A DNA stretch of 64,000 nucleotides from Streptomyces carpinensis (lineage in GTDB: Bacteria; Actinomycetota; Actinomycetes; Streptomycetales; Streptomycetaceae): the NCBI RefSeq assembly GCF_002154505.1, contig NZ_MUBM01000086.1, forward strand, positions 1 to 64,000. The letters run 5' to 3'. The stretch's first letter is position 1; each line of letters starts with the position of its first letter. A program made the translations under genes and the position numbers. The notes under the pieces were generated by a model, which saw only the letters and a list, made by a program, of their open reading frames with translations, did no database searches and had not been told where the DNA came from. Below, piece after piece: positions 1 to 8,004 of this stretch.

Positions 1-2
1 TG

Positions 3-914
3 CGGACCGCGGTCCGCACGCTGGCCGATGTCGACCTTCCCCCCGACGAACTCCTTGTGCACCTGGACGACCTGGTCATCCACCTCGCGGCAGAGGAGGA
101 CACGGCCGTCGACGCCGACCTGGAGATCGTCACCGATCTCATCGCCACGTGCGTGTACACGGTCTACGACCCGATCTCGCGCCGCTGCACCGTCGCCAGC
201 GCCGGCCATCCCCCGCCCGCGGTGGTCACCCCGGACGGCACCGTCGACTTCATCGACGTCCCGCCCGGTCCCCCGCTGGGAGTGGGCGGGCTGCCTTTCG
301 AGGCCGCCGAGCGGGAACTGGCCGAGGGCAGTCTGCTCGCCCTCTACACCGACGGGCTGGCGGAAGCCTGCGGCCGTGACATCGATGCGGGGCTCGAACA
401 GCTGCGCCAGGCCTTGGCCAGGCCCGCCGACTCGCTGGACGAGGTGTGCGCAGCCGTCCTGGACAGTCTGCTCTCCGGCCAGCCCGCGGACGACGTCGCC
501 CTGCTGATCGCCCGCACCCGCGCTCTGGACACCAGCCAGGTGGCCACCTGGGACCTGGACCGCGACCCCGCGGCCGTGGCCGGCGCCCGCGCCGAGGCCA
601 CTCGCCAACTCGGGGCCTGGGGGCTGCAGGAGATCGCCTTCACCGTCGAGCTGGTGGTCAGTGAGCTGGTCACCAACGCCATGCGCTACGGCGGCCCGCC
701 CATCCAGCTGCGCCTGATCCAGGACACCGCGGTCATCTGCGAGGTGTCCGACGGCAGCAGCGCCGCCCCCCACATGCGGCGGGCCCGCACCTTCGACGAA
801 GGCGGGCGCGGCTTGATGCTCGTCGCCCAGCTCGCCCGGCGCTGGGGGACCCGCCACAAAGGCGCCGGCAAGATCATCTGGGCGGAGCTCACCGTTCCCG
901 GGGCGTGGGCGTGA
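3..914 (+). CDS. SpoIIE-type PP2C phosphatase with C-terminal HATPase domain (5' end outside window)
   Basis: The reading frame is open from base 3, so the N-terminus lies upstream of the window. The visible part starts inside a PP2C/SpoIIE phosphatase domain (roughly the first 160 residues, with 'LYTDGL' and 'DDVALLIAR' motifs). It ends in a GHKL ATPase domain whose N-box 'ELVTNAMRYG' and G-box-like 'GGRGLMLV' are clear. In Streptomyces such proteins combine anti-sigma kinase (RsbW-like) and anti-anti-sigma phosphatase activities and feed sigma-B-like partner switching. Sensor domains (PAS/GAF) are expected upstream but cannot be seen. The stop is followed by about 115 bases without a gene. 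Family assignment is secure; the controlled sigma factor is unknown. Confidence 0.9.
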   Translation, partial: RTAVRTLADVDLPPDELLVHLDDLVIHLAAEEDTAVDADLEIVTDLIATCVYTVYDPISRRCTVASAGHPPPAVVTPDGTVDFIDVPPGPPLGVGGLPFEAAERELAEGSLLALYTDGLAEACGRDIDAGLEQLRQALARPADSLDEVCAAVLDSLLSGQPADDVALLIARTRALDTSQVATWDLDRDPAAVAGARAEATRQLGAWGLQEIAFTVELVVSELVTNAMRYGGPPIQLRLIQDTAVICEVSDGSSAAPHMRRARTFDEGGRGLMLVAQLARRWGTRHKGAGKIIWAELTVPGAWA

Positions 915-1031
915 CAGCGCGGGACCGGGTGGCTGAGCCGCCCGCTGCTCTGCCCCTGCCTTGTCGGCGCCGCACCCACTGTCCGGCGTCATGCCGGTCG
1001 ACGCTGTGGCGAGTGACGGCTGAAGATTTCC

Positions 1032-1388
<357 letters not shown>

Positions 1389-1487
1389 TCACAACCGGCA
1401 TGACCAGCCTTCCGATCCCGGTTTCCGGCCTCATCCCGGTTCCCGGCAGCTCGTCGCGGATCCCGACCAGGCGCGACGGCGAAGCCG

Positions 1488-2126
1488 TCAGGTGGCTGCC
1501 GCCCCTCCGCCCTCTTCCGGGAACAGCGATCGCAGTGCCATCCTGGTCAATTCGGCCTCTACGGCATGCCGGTTCGGGACCACGGCCGCGCGGAAGGGGC
1601 GACCGGCCAGGAGCGAGACGATCCACCAGGCGGCGGTGTGCGGGTCCACGTCGTTGCGGACGTCGCCGACCGCCTGGCCGCGGCGGAGCAGTTCCGCGAG
1701 GGTGGCGGCGAAGTGCCGATGGACCTGGCGCAGGGCTTCGCCGAGCTCGGGGTCGTCGGCCAGGGCGGTGGCGTCGGCGAACAGGAAGCCATGGGAGCCG
1801 GGCTGGTGGAAGCGTTCCATGTGGGCCGGGTCGAGAAAGGTTGTCAGCACCTCGGGAACCGGTCGGCCCGCGTCGGCGGCCCCCCGAAGAAGCGCGGAGA
1901 CCGAGGACGTGGCGTGTTCGAGTGCCGCGCGGTACAGCGCGGACTTGGAGCCGAAGTTCTGGAAGACGACCGGCTCGGTGACGCCGACTCGCTTGGCGAT
2001 CTCGGAGACCTTGCCGCGTTGGTATCCGGTCTCGGAGAAGACCTCCGTGGCCGCGGCGAGGATCGAGGCGCGCCGTTGGGCGGCGGGCAGGCGGGTGCGC
2101 GTGCGGGGCTCGGTCACAACGGCCAT
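1488..2126 (-). CDS. TetR-family repressor
   Basis: A 212-aa TetR regulator. The N-terminal helix-turn-helix occupies about residues 15-60 ('ASILAAATEVFSETG', then 'VSEIAKRVGVTEPVVFQNF'). The C-terminal ligand domain is unassigned. It is divergent from a methyltransferase gene starting at 2212. The short intergenic region carries two copies of a CTTAGT/ACTAAG palindrome, so it very probably represses both itself and the methyltransferase. The ligand is unknown. Confidence 0.88.
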   Translation of the reverse strand: MAVVTEPRTRTRLPAAQRRASILAAATEVFSETGYQRGKVSEIAKRVGVTEPVVFQNFGSKSALYRAALEHATSSVSALLRGAADAGRPVPEVLTTFLDPAHMERFHQPGSHGFLFADATALADDPELGEALRQVHRHFAATLAELLRRGQAVGDVRNDVDPHTAAWWIVSLLAGRPFRAAVVPNRHAVEAELTRMALRSLFPEEGGGAAAT

Positions 2127-2152
2127 CGTATGCCCGCCCCCTTGCCAGCTTT

Positions 2153-2168
2153 CTTAGTCGTGACTAAG
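2153..2168. promoter_or_regulatory. TetR operator copy 1
   Basis: CTTAGTC-GT-GACTAAG, a perfect 7-bp-arm palindrome in the tetR/methyltransferase divergent region. A second copy is 12 bp to the right. Confidence 0.8.
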
Positions 2169-2180
2169 TTAGAGCTTGTA

Positions 2181-2196
2181 CTTAGTGGCGACTAAG
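2181..2196. promoter_or_regulatory. TetR operator copy 2
   Basis: CTTAGT-GGCG-ACTAAG repeats the first operator with one changed central base. It ends 15 bp before the methyltransferase start codon, where a bound repressor would block initiation. Centre-to-centre spacing is 28 bp. Confidence 0.8.
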
Positions 2197-2211
2197 TTGT
2201 GGAGGAGAGTC

Positions 2212-2874
2212 ATGTCTCTCGGACGCCTCATGCAGGGCGAGCCCCACGCGGCTACGCCCGGCGTGACCATCGCAGCCCCTCGCACTTACGAAGCGTTCGG
2301 CGCCGTCTGCTTCGCCGGCCGCCGCAACCGTTCCTTCACCCGCCTCGCCGGACTCAGCGGAGCCGAGCCCGGGGACCGGGTTCTCGACGTCGGCTGCGGC
2401 ACCGGCTACCTCGCCCGGCGAATGGCCGCGCGGGTCGGGCCGGGCGGTGCGGTGACGGGGGTGGACCCCTCACCGCCGGTCCTGGACTACGCACGGAGCA
2501 AGAAGCAGCGTCCCGGCAGTGCCCCCTGCACCTTTCAGGAGGGCATCGCCGAGTCCCTCGACCTGCCGGACGCCTCTTTCGACACCGTCGTCACCAGCCT
2601 GATGCTGCACCACCTGCCGGAGGAGCTCCGTCCCGCGGCACTGCGCGAGATGCACCGCGTCCTGCGGCCCGGTGGGCGGCTGCTGGTCGTGGAGTTCCGT
2701 CCGCCGCGGAGCCGGATCGGCCGCCGTCTGGTGCATACGGGAACAGCTCATGCCATGGCGTACAACCGGGCGGATCTGCTGGGCGGCCTTGTCGCGGACG
2801 CCGGCTGCGAGGTCCGCGGGAGCGGCGATCTGCGGCCCTGGCTGTGCTACGTACAGGCGACGCGGGCGCGGTAG
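2212..2874 (+). CDS. class I SAM-dependent methyltransferase
   Basis: A 220-aa Rossmann-fold methyltransferase. Motif I 'VLDVGCGTGYLARRMA' lies near residue 60, an acidic ribose-binding loop 'VTGVDPS' follows, and '[16 protein letters not shown]' is the usual post-motif III. ATG 2212 is chosen because GGAGGAG lies just upstream; the frame is open a little further 5' but runs into the operator. It is the only gene facing the tandem operators, which suggests induction by a small molecule seen by the TetR protein, for instance O- or N-methylation of a toxic compound (inference). The substrate cannot be read from sequence. Confidence 0.85.
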   Translation: MSLGRLMQGEPHAATPGVTIAAPRTYEAFGAVCFAGRRNRSFTRLAGLSGAEPGDRVLDVGCGTGYLARRMAARVGPGGAVTGVDPSPPVLDYARSKKQRPGSAPCTFQEGIAESLDLPDASFDTVVTSLMLHHLPEELRPAALREMHRVLRPGGRLLVVEFRPPRSRIGRRLVHTGTAHAMAYNRADLLGGLVADAGCEVRGSGDLRPWLCYVQATRAR

Positions 2875-3089
2875 TGCCGGGCGCCGTCCCGCCGTTTTTC
2901 GATCACGCTCCACGGTGCGTGGCAGCTGGCGCCGAGCCGCGGTCGCACGGCCCCCACGGGGCGGCCACCGCGCGAGACCACGGTGTGGACCAGTCACTCC
3001 CCGGGGCGCCCTGGAGGGGTCCGGCGAGCGACGGTGAGCGCGGCCGCAGCAACGGATGCCGGACGCGAACGGGAGCCGAGACCGTGACC

Positions 3090-3725
3090 ATGAAGACGCT
3101 GGAGTCGCACACGGGCCACCCGGAACAGTCCGAAGGCCGGCCGGACACCGGAGGGAACGCCGCGGCGACGTTCCTCAGCGCAAGGCCCCTTCTCCTCTCG
3201 ATCGGGCTGCGTGTCCTGCAGGACGTGGGTGAGGCCCAGGACGCGGTGCAGGAGACGTGGCTGCGCTGGGCCCGGACCGACCGCTCCGCCGTCACCAACC
3301 CGCCCGTGTTCCTCGCGCAGACCACGAGCCGGATGGCCATCAACGTCACCCAGTCCGCCCGCCGACGCCGTGAGACCCTTGGCGGTCCATGGCTGCCCGA
3401 GACCGTGGACCGCACCGGCAACCCCGAGTGGGCGCTGGAACGCCATGAGACGGTCGACGGCGCGATCCGGCTGCTCGTGGAGCGGCTGCCCGCCGCGGAA
3501 CGGGCCGTCCATCTCCTGCGCACGGCCTTCGACCACCCCTGTCCCCGGATCTCCGAGCTCCTCCACCTGAGCGAGGCCTACGCACGCCAACTCCTGCGCC
3601 CTGCCCGCCGAGGGGGCAGTCGGCGGTGGCATCAGGCGCGCGGGGCGGTCGCGGCTTCGGGCTCTGGTTCCACTGCCGGTGCCACCGTGTCGCTCAGGCC
3701 GAGGCGGAGGTGCTCGACGTGGTAG
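3090..3725 (+). pseudogene. truncated ECF sigma factor (SigJ/ECF41-like), C-terminal domain missing
   Basis: The translation shows sigma region 2 ('GEAQDAVQETWLRW', 'FLAQTTSRMAINV') and most of region 4 ('ERLPAAERAVHLLRTAF', 'ISELLHLSEAYARQLL'). Recognisable homology ends near 3605. The SnoaL-like C-terminal domain that ECF41-type factors carry and need is absent. The frame instead runs to 3725 across the 3' end of the converging arsR gene. ATG 3090 or GTG 3084 could start it behind a weak GGGAG. It is probably a remnant; a short functional sigma factor is possible but less likely. Confidence 0.7.
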
Positions 3726-4036
3726 AGGGCCTGGTCGAGGAGTTCGGCGACGTGGTTGTCGTAGAGGGCGTAGACGACGGAGCGTCCCTTGCGGGTGCCG
3801 GTGACCAGGCCGAGGTTGCGCAGCAGCCGTAGCTGGTGGGAGCAGGCGGACTGTTCCATGCCGACCTCGGCGGCCAGCTCGGTCGCGGGCAGGGGGCCTT
3901 CGCGCAGGCGGGCGAGTATGAGCAGGCGGGAGGGGGTGGCCAGGGCCTGGAGGGTGGTGGCGACCCTGGCGGCGCCGGCCGCGTCCAGGCGCGCGCGGGG
4001 GACGTTGCTGGAAGGCGGTGCGGCTCCGTGACCCAT
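3632..4036 (-). CDS. ArsR/SmtB-family metal sensor, NmtR-like
   Basis: A 134-aa winged-helix repressor starting at ATG 4036. The recognition region is 'QSACSHQLRLLRNLGLV'. The helix alpha-5 metal site reads D-x-H-x10-H-x2-H ('YDNHVAELLDQALYHVEHL'), the spacing described for NmtR, a Ni/Co sensor of mycobacteria, and there is no alpha-3 CxC site. It diverges from a P1B-4 ATPase, matching the known NmtR-CtpJ pairing. Release from DNA by Co/Ni (or Zn) would de-repress export. The metal preference is inference. Confidence 0.88.
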   Translation of the reverse strand: MGHGAAPPSSNVPRARLDAAGAARVATTLQALATPSRLLILARLREGPLPATELAAEVGMEQSACSHQLRLLRNLGLVTGTRKGRSVVYALYDNHVAELLDQALYHVEHLRLGLSDTVAPAVEPEPEAATAPRA

Positions 4037-4068
4037 GCGTCCATCGTAGGGCACCCTTCCATGAATGC

Positions 4069-4084
4069 ATGAATGAGTCTTCAT
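4069..4084. promoter_or_regulatory. putative ArsR operator
   Basis: ATGAA-N6-TTCAT inverted repeat in the divergent arsR/ATPase region, preceded by a direct repeat ATGAATGC-ATGAATGA (4061-4076). ArsR/SmtB operators are AT-rich imperfect repeats of this kind, and this is the most AT-rich part of the intergenic region. Confidence 0.6.
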
Positions 4085-4157
4085 CTGTTCCTGTTACGGT
4101 GGAGGCGTCGGTCGGACTGTGCTCCGTCCCCCTCTTTCCGTGAAGGACCCCGTGTCG

Positions 4158-6134
4158 ATGTCTTCCACCCTCACCCGCCCGGCGCCGCCCGGCACTGCCC
4201 GGGAGGCGGTGGCACCCCGCCGCCCCACCCGGATCTTCGCCCTGCCCGAGGCCCGCTGGGCGGCCGCGGCGCTCGTGCTGTTCCTGCTCGCGCTGCCGCT
4301 GTATCTGGCCGGTACGTCGGCCTGGACATGGGCCCCCTTGTTCGCGGCCGTCTACGCGACCGGCGGCTGGGAGCCGGGCTGGGCAGGGCTCCGGGCACTG
4401 GGCGAGAAGACCCTCGACGTGGACCTGCTGATGGTGGTCGCCGCGCTCGGGGCGGCGGCGATCGGGCAAGTGCTGGACGGAGCGCTGCTGATCGTCATCT
4501 TCGCCACCTCCGGCGCTCTGGAGGCGATCGCCACCGCCCGCACCGCCGACTCGGTGCGTGGCCTGCTCGACCTCGCTCCCGCCACAGCCACCCGGCTTGC
4601 CGGCGACGGCACCGAGGAGACGGTGCCGACCGACCGGCTCGCGGTGGGCGACGTCGTTCTGGTGCGGCCCGGTGAGCGGATCGGTGCCGACGGCCGGGTG
4701 CTGGACGGCGCGAGCGAGGTCGACCAGGCCACCATCACCGGCGAACCGCTGCCCGCGGCCAAGCAGGAGGGCGACGAGGTGTTCGCCGGCACCCTGAACG
4801 GCACCGGTGCGCTGCGGGTGGTGGTCGAGCGGGACCCGTCCGACTCGGTGATCGCCCGGATCGTGGCCATGGTCGAGGAAGCCTCCGAAACCAAGGCCCC
4901 CACCCAGCTGTTCATCGAGAAGGTCGAACAGCGCTACAGCCTCGGGATGGTCGCCGCCACGGTGGTCCTGTTCGTCCTGCCTCTGGTGTTCGGCGCCGAT
5001 CTGCGGTCCACGCTGCTGCGCGCGATGACCTTCATGATCGTCGCTTCGCCGTGCGCGGTGGTGCTGGCCACCATGCCGCCGCTGCTGTCCGCCATCGCCA
5101 ATGCCGGACGGCACGGCGTGCTGGTCAAGTCGGCCGTGGTCATGGAGCGCCTCGGACAGGTGGACACGGTCGCCCTCGACAAGACCGGCACGCTGACCGA
5201 GGGCACCCCGCGCGTGACCGACATCCGCCCGCAGGCCGCCTCCGGCCTGAGCAAGGACGAGGTGCTGCGGCTGGCGGCGGCGGCCGAGCACCCCAGCGAG
5301 CACCCGCTGGCCCGCGCGATCGTCGACGCCGCCCGCGCTCGCGACCTGGACATACCGCTGGTGGAGGACTTCGTTTCCGCCCCGGGCGCCGGAGTCAGCG
5401 CGAGGGTGGAGGGCAGCACCGTCGCGGTCGGAAGCCCCGCCCGCATCCTGGACGATCCCGCCGGCCACCCGGCCGTCGCCGTGGCCGCCGCCCTGGAGCA
5501 GGACGGCCGCACGGCCGTGCTGGTCACCCTCGACGGCACCCCGGTGGGGGTGCTGGGCATCGCCGACCGGCTGCGTGAGGACGCCGCCGCCACCGTCGCC
5601 GCTCTGGGCAGCCTGACCGGTACGGCCCCGGTGCTGGTCACCGGCGACAACCCCCGCGCCGCGGGCCGGCTCGCCGCCGAGGTCGGCATCACCGACATCC
5701 GCGCCGGTCTCCTCCCGCAGGACAAGGTGAATGCGGTGCAGGAGCTGGAACAGGCCGGGCGGAAGGTGCTGGTGGTCGGCGACGGTGTGAACGACGCCCC
5801 CGCACTGGCCGCCGCCCACACCGGTATCGCCATGGGCCGTGCCGGATCGGACCTGGCCCTGGAGACCGCCGACGCCGTCGTCGTGCGCGACGAACTGGCC
5901 ACCATCCCCACCGTGGTACGCCTCTCGCGCCGAGCCCGCCGCATGGTGGTGCAGAACCTCGTCATCGCCGCGCTCTTCATCACCGGCCTGGTCGTGTGGG
6001 ACCTGGCCGGCACCCTGCCCCTGCCACTGGGTGTCGCCGGCCACGAGGGCTCCACCGTCATCGTCGGCCTCAACGGGCTGCGCCTGCTCGCCGACGGCGC
6101 CTGGCGCCGTGCCCTCGCCGGGACAGACCGTTGA
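4158..6134 (+). CDS. P1B-4-type heavy-metal exporting ATPase
   Basis: A 658-aa P-type ATPase. It has the actuator 'TITGEPLP' (about 193), the metal-binding transmembrane motif SPC (about 296), the phosphorylation site 'DKTGTLTEG' (about 340), the HP motif 'SEHPLARAI', the hinge 'GDGVNDAPAL' (about 540) and a last helix with 'HEGST' (about 628). SPC plus HEGST, no N-terminal metal-binding domain and only about six membrane helices define the P1B-4 group (CoaT/CtpD/CtpJ; Co, Ni, Fe or Zn efflux). ATG 4158 or in-frame GTG 4152 could start it; AAGGA lies at 4143-4147. It is controlled by the divergent NmtR-like gene and runs into a ferredoxin gene. Confidence 0.92.
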   Translation: MSSTLTRPAPPGTAREAVAPRRPTRIFALPEARWAAAALVLFLLALPLYLAGTSAWTWAPLFAAVYATGGWEPGWAGLRALGEKTLDVDLLMVVAALGAAAIGQVLDGALLIVIFATSGALEAIATARTADSVRGLLDLAPATATRLAGDGTEETVPTDRLAVGDVVLVRPGERIGADGRVLDGASEVDQATITGEPLPAAKQEGDEVFAGTLNGTGALRVVVERDPSDSVIARIVAMVEEASETKAPTQLFIEKVEQRYSLGMVAATVVLFVLPLVFGADLRSTLLRAMTFMIVASPCAVVLATMPPLLSAIANAGRHGVLVKSAVVMERLGQVDTVALDKTGTLTEGTPRVTDIRPQAASGLSKDEVLRLAAAAEHPSEHPLARAIVDAARARDLDIPLVEDFVSAPGAGVSARVEGSTVAVGSPARILDDPAGHPAVAVAAALEQDGRTAVLVTLDGTPVGVLGIADRLREDAAATVAALGSLTGTAPVLVTGDNPRAAGRLAAEVGITDIRAGLLPQDKVNAVQELEQAGRKVLVVGDGVNDAPALAAAHTGIAMGRAGSDLALETADAVVVRDELATIPTVVRLSRRARRMVVQNLVIAALFITGLVVWDLAGTLPLPLGVAGHEGSTVIVGLNGLRLLADGAWRRALAGTDR

Positions 6135-6532
6135 GCCGCCGCGCCCGCAAGGCCGCCCCCGCGGGGGCGGCCAGGTGCACCGTCACCGTGTGCCGCGGCT
6201 GCTGCTGCGGCACCGAGAAGATCCCCGGCGTCGACCACGCGGCCCAACTGGCAGGCCTGCGGCAGGCCCTCGCCGACACCGCGCAGATCCGGGTGACCGG
6301 GTGCCTGGACGCCTGCGAGCACGCCAACGTGATCGTCGTCCAGCCCTCGCCGGCCGGGCGGGCCGCCGGCGGGCGGCCCGTGTGGCTGGGCCTGGCCAAC
6401 GACCCCGAGGCCGCCGATGACATCGCCACGTGGATCGCTGCCGGCGGGCCCGGACTCGCGGACCCGCCCGGCGTGCTCGACCTGTACGCATTCACCCCGT
6501 CCCGGCGCATGCGCCAGGCGGTCGAGGGCTGA
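6131..6532 (+). CDS. thioredoxin-like [2Fe-2S] ferredoxin coupled to the metal ATPase
   Basis: About 133 aa. The Cys-rich 'VCRGCCCGT' near residue 20 and 'GCLDACEHA' further on fit the thioredoxin-like [2Fe-2S] ferredoxin fold (C-x3-C second pair). No ATG or GTG gives a complete fold. The best start is TTG 6131, which overlaps the ATPase stop, implying translational coupling. A 22-base perfect palindrome (6151-6172) lies in the first codons. Pairing of such ferredoxins with P1B-4 pumps suggests redox handling of the metal, or Fe/Co stress protection of Fe-S chemistry; this role is inference. Confidence 0.75.
   Translation: MSRRARKAAPAGAARCTVTVCRGCCCGTEKIPGVDHAAQLAGLRQALADTAQIRVTGCLDACEHANVIVVQPSPAGRAAGGRPVWLGLANDPEAADDIATWIAAGGPGLADPPGVLDLYAFTPSRRMRQAVEG
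6151..6172. repeat. 22-bp perfect palindrome at the start of the ferredoxin gene
   Basis: GGCCGCCCCCG followed by its exact reverse complement. As RNA it gives a 9-bp GC-only stem with a CGCG loop, 16 bases after the ATPase stop codon. It could attenuate read-through or limit ferredoxin translation. Confidence 0.6.
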
Positions 6533-6688
6533 TCGCACCCGGCGCCGGGAGCGGCACGGCGAGGCGCCCAGCCCTTCCGCCGGTCGCGCTGGGCCGCTGT
6601 TCTCCGAAGGGGCCACGGGACTGACTGCTGCTTGCCGCCCGGACAAGGCGTTACCCTGATCTGCGGCTGTGGCTCCCGATCACAGCGC

Positions 6689-6744
6689 GGCGGTGGGGCT
6701 CGCCGTACCCGAACCGCGGCATCGTCGCCGCCGACAGTCCCTAC
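6689..6744 (+). ncRNA. fluoride riboswitch (crcB motif)
   Basis: P1 is GGCG (6689-6692) with CGCC (6701-6704), enclosing a GUGGGGCU loop. It is followed by AACCGC (6712-6717), a GCGGC/GCCGC stem (6716-6720 with 6727-6731) and CGACAGUCCCUAC. Loop bases GGGGCU (6695-6700) can pair with AGUCCC (6736-6741), giving the pseudoknot that defines the fluoride aptamer, and the 3' CCUAC is the conserved end. It lies 58 bases upstream of a crcB gene, as known fluoride switches do. The UGAUG element is degenerate (CGACAG). Confidence 0.85.
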
Positions 6745-6759
6745 TTGCGATGGAGCGAC

Positions 6760-6777
6760 GCCCGCATCCGTGCGGGC
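6760..6777 (+). promoter_or_regulatory. expression-platform hairpin of the fluoride riboswitch
   Basis: GCCCGCA-TCCG-TGCGGGC, a perfect 7-bp stem with a 4-base loop, between the aptamer and the AGGAG ribosome-binding site (6788-6792). There is no U-tract, so it may act as a factor-assisted terminator or control the leader in another way. Confidence 0.6.
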
Positions 6778-6802
6778 CCAGGCGAGTAGGAGACGTGCGT
6801 TC

Positions 6803-7288
6803 ATGACTGCCCCGAACACCAGGGTGACGGACGAGCCCACGGCTCCCGACGTCGATCTGCACCTGCCGTCTCAGCGGCGGCAGTCGTGGCGGGCGCAGGG
6901 GCCGATCGTTGCGGTGGTGGCGATCGGCGGGACGATCGGGGCGACGGCCCGGTACGGGGCGTCCCTGGTCTGGCCGGTCGCCGCGGGTGGCTTCCCGTGG
7001 ACGACGCTGTGGGTCAATGCCGCCGGCTGCGCGGTCATCGGTGTCTTCACGGTGCTGATCACCGACGTGTGGGCGGCGCACCGGCTGGTGCGGCCCTTCT
7101 TCGCGACCGGGATTCTCGGCGGGTTCACGACCTTCTCCACGTATGCCGTGGACATCCAGAAGCTCGTGCAGGGCGGGCATCCCAGGACCGGGCTCGCCTA
7201 TCTCGCCGCGACGCTGTGCGCGGCGCTTGCGGCGGTATGGCTCGCGGCGACGACGACGCGCCGCATGGTGGCATGGAGGCAGCGGTGA
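6803..7288 (+). CDS. crcB: fluoride channel CrcB/FluC, subunit 1
   Basis: A 161-aa membrane protein with four helices after a polar N-terminal tail of about 35 residues. Family signatures are '[11 protein letters not shown]', '[13 protein letters not shown]' (the conserved Asn of the pore) and '[12 protein letters not shown]' (the polar track). Fluc channels are dual-topology dimers that let F- leave the cell. Actinomycetes often encode two non-identical subunits that heterodimerise, which fits the second crcB 340 bp downstream. ATG 6803 has AGGAG 10 bases upstream. Control by the riboswitch in front is expected. Confidence 0.92.
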   Translation: MTAPNTRVTDEPTAPDVDLHLPSQRRQSWRAQGPIVAVVAIGGTIGATARYGASLVWPVAAGGFPWTTLWVNAAGCAVIGVFTVLITDVWAAHRLVRPFFATGILGGFTTFSTYAVDIQKLVQGGHPRTGLAYLAATLCAALAAVWLAATTTRRMVAWRQR

Positions 7289-7626
7289 CAAGGCTGACGG
7301 GCAGCGCCCTTCGAGTGACGATCTTCATCGGTGAGAACGACGTCTGGCACCACAAGCCCCTGTACAGCGAGATCGTGCACCGGGCGCACAAGGCCGGGCT
7401 GGCCGGAGCGTCGGTGTTCCGCGGTGTGGAGGGCTTCGGGGCCTCCTCTCTCGTCCACACCTCGCGGCTGCTGTCGCTGAGCGAGGACCTGCCGGTGGCG
7501 ATCGTCATCGTGGACACGGCGGAGCGGGTGCGGGCCTTCCTGCCGCAACTGGACGAGCTGGTCGGGTCGGGGTTGGTGATCCTCGACGACTGCGAGGTGA
7601 TCCGGTACGTGGGCAGGGAGAATTAA
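7285..7626 (+). CDS. DUF190 (PII-like fold) protein in the fluoride operon
   Basis: A 113-aa soluble protein of the DUF190 family ('[23 protein letters not shown]', '[15 protein letters not shown]', '[10 protein letters not shown]'). The fold is related to PII signalling proteins. It starts with GTG 7285 overlapping the crcB stop (GTGA) behind GGAGG, so it is translationally coupled and sits between the two channel genes. DUF190 next to crcB recurs in bacteria, but its biochemical job is unknown to me. A ligand-sensing or channel-gating partner is a reasonable guess. Confidence 0.88.
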   Translation: MTRLTGSALRVTIFIGENDVWHHKPLYSEIVHRAHKAGLAGASVFRGVEGFGASSLVHTSRLLSLSEDLPVAIVIVDTAERVRAFLPQLDELVGSGLVILDDCEVIRYVGREN

Positions 7627-7629
7627 GGC

Positions 7630-8004
7630 ATGAACTGGCTGCTCGTGGCCCTTGGTGCCATGGTCGGGGCTCCCCTGCGGTACCTGACCGACCGGGCGGT
7701 GCAGAAACGGCACGACACGGTGTTCCCGTGGGGCACGTTCACCGTGAACGTGGCCGGCTGCCTGATCCTGGGCCTGCTCTCCGGCGCCGTGGCGGCAGGG
7801 GCCGCTTCGTCGCACGTCCAACTGCTGCTGGGCACCGGGCTGTGCGGGGCTTTGACGACCTATTCGACGTTCTCGTACGAGACACTGCGGCTGGCGGAGG
7901 ACGGGGCGAGGTTCTTCGCCGCCGCCAACGTGATCGCCAGTGTGGTGGCGGGCTTGGGGGCGGCGTTCGTGGGGGTGTCGTTGGCGGAGGCGCTGTGGGC
8001 GTGA
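7630..8004 (+). CDS. crcB: fluoride channel CrcB/FluC, subunit 2
   Basis: A 124-aa four-helix channel subunit: 'GAMVGAPLRYLTDR' at the N-terminus, 'WGTFTVNVAGCLILG' with the pore Asn, and 'GLCGALTTYSTFSYET' as the polar track. It starts 3 bases after the DUF190 stop and its own stop overlaps the next start (GTGA). Unlike subunit 1 it lacks a long N-terminal tail. The pair likely forms a heterodimer with fixed, opposite topology. Confidence 0.93.
   Translation: MNWLLVALGAMVGAPLRYLTDRAVQKRHDTVFPWGTFTVNVAGCLILGLLSGAVAAGAASSHVQLLLGTGLCGALTTYSTFSYETLRLAEDGARFFAAANVIASVVAGLGAAFVGVSLAEALWA

Noticed and set aside
2994-6044. 1016-codon minus-strand open frame opposite the ATPase
   Set aside because: Gly/His/Gln/Arg low-complexity product mirroring the GC-rich ATPase gene; no homology and it spans several real genes.
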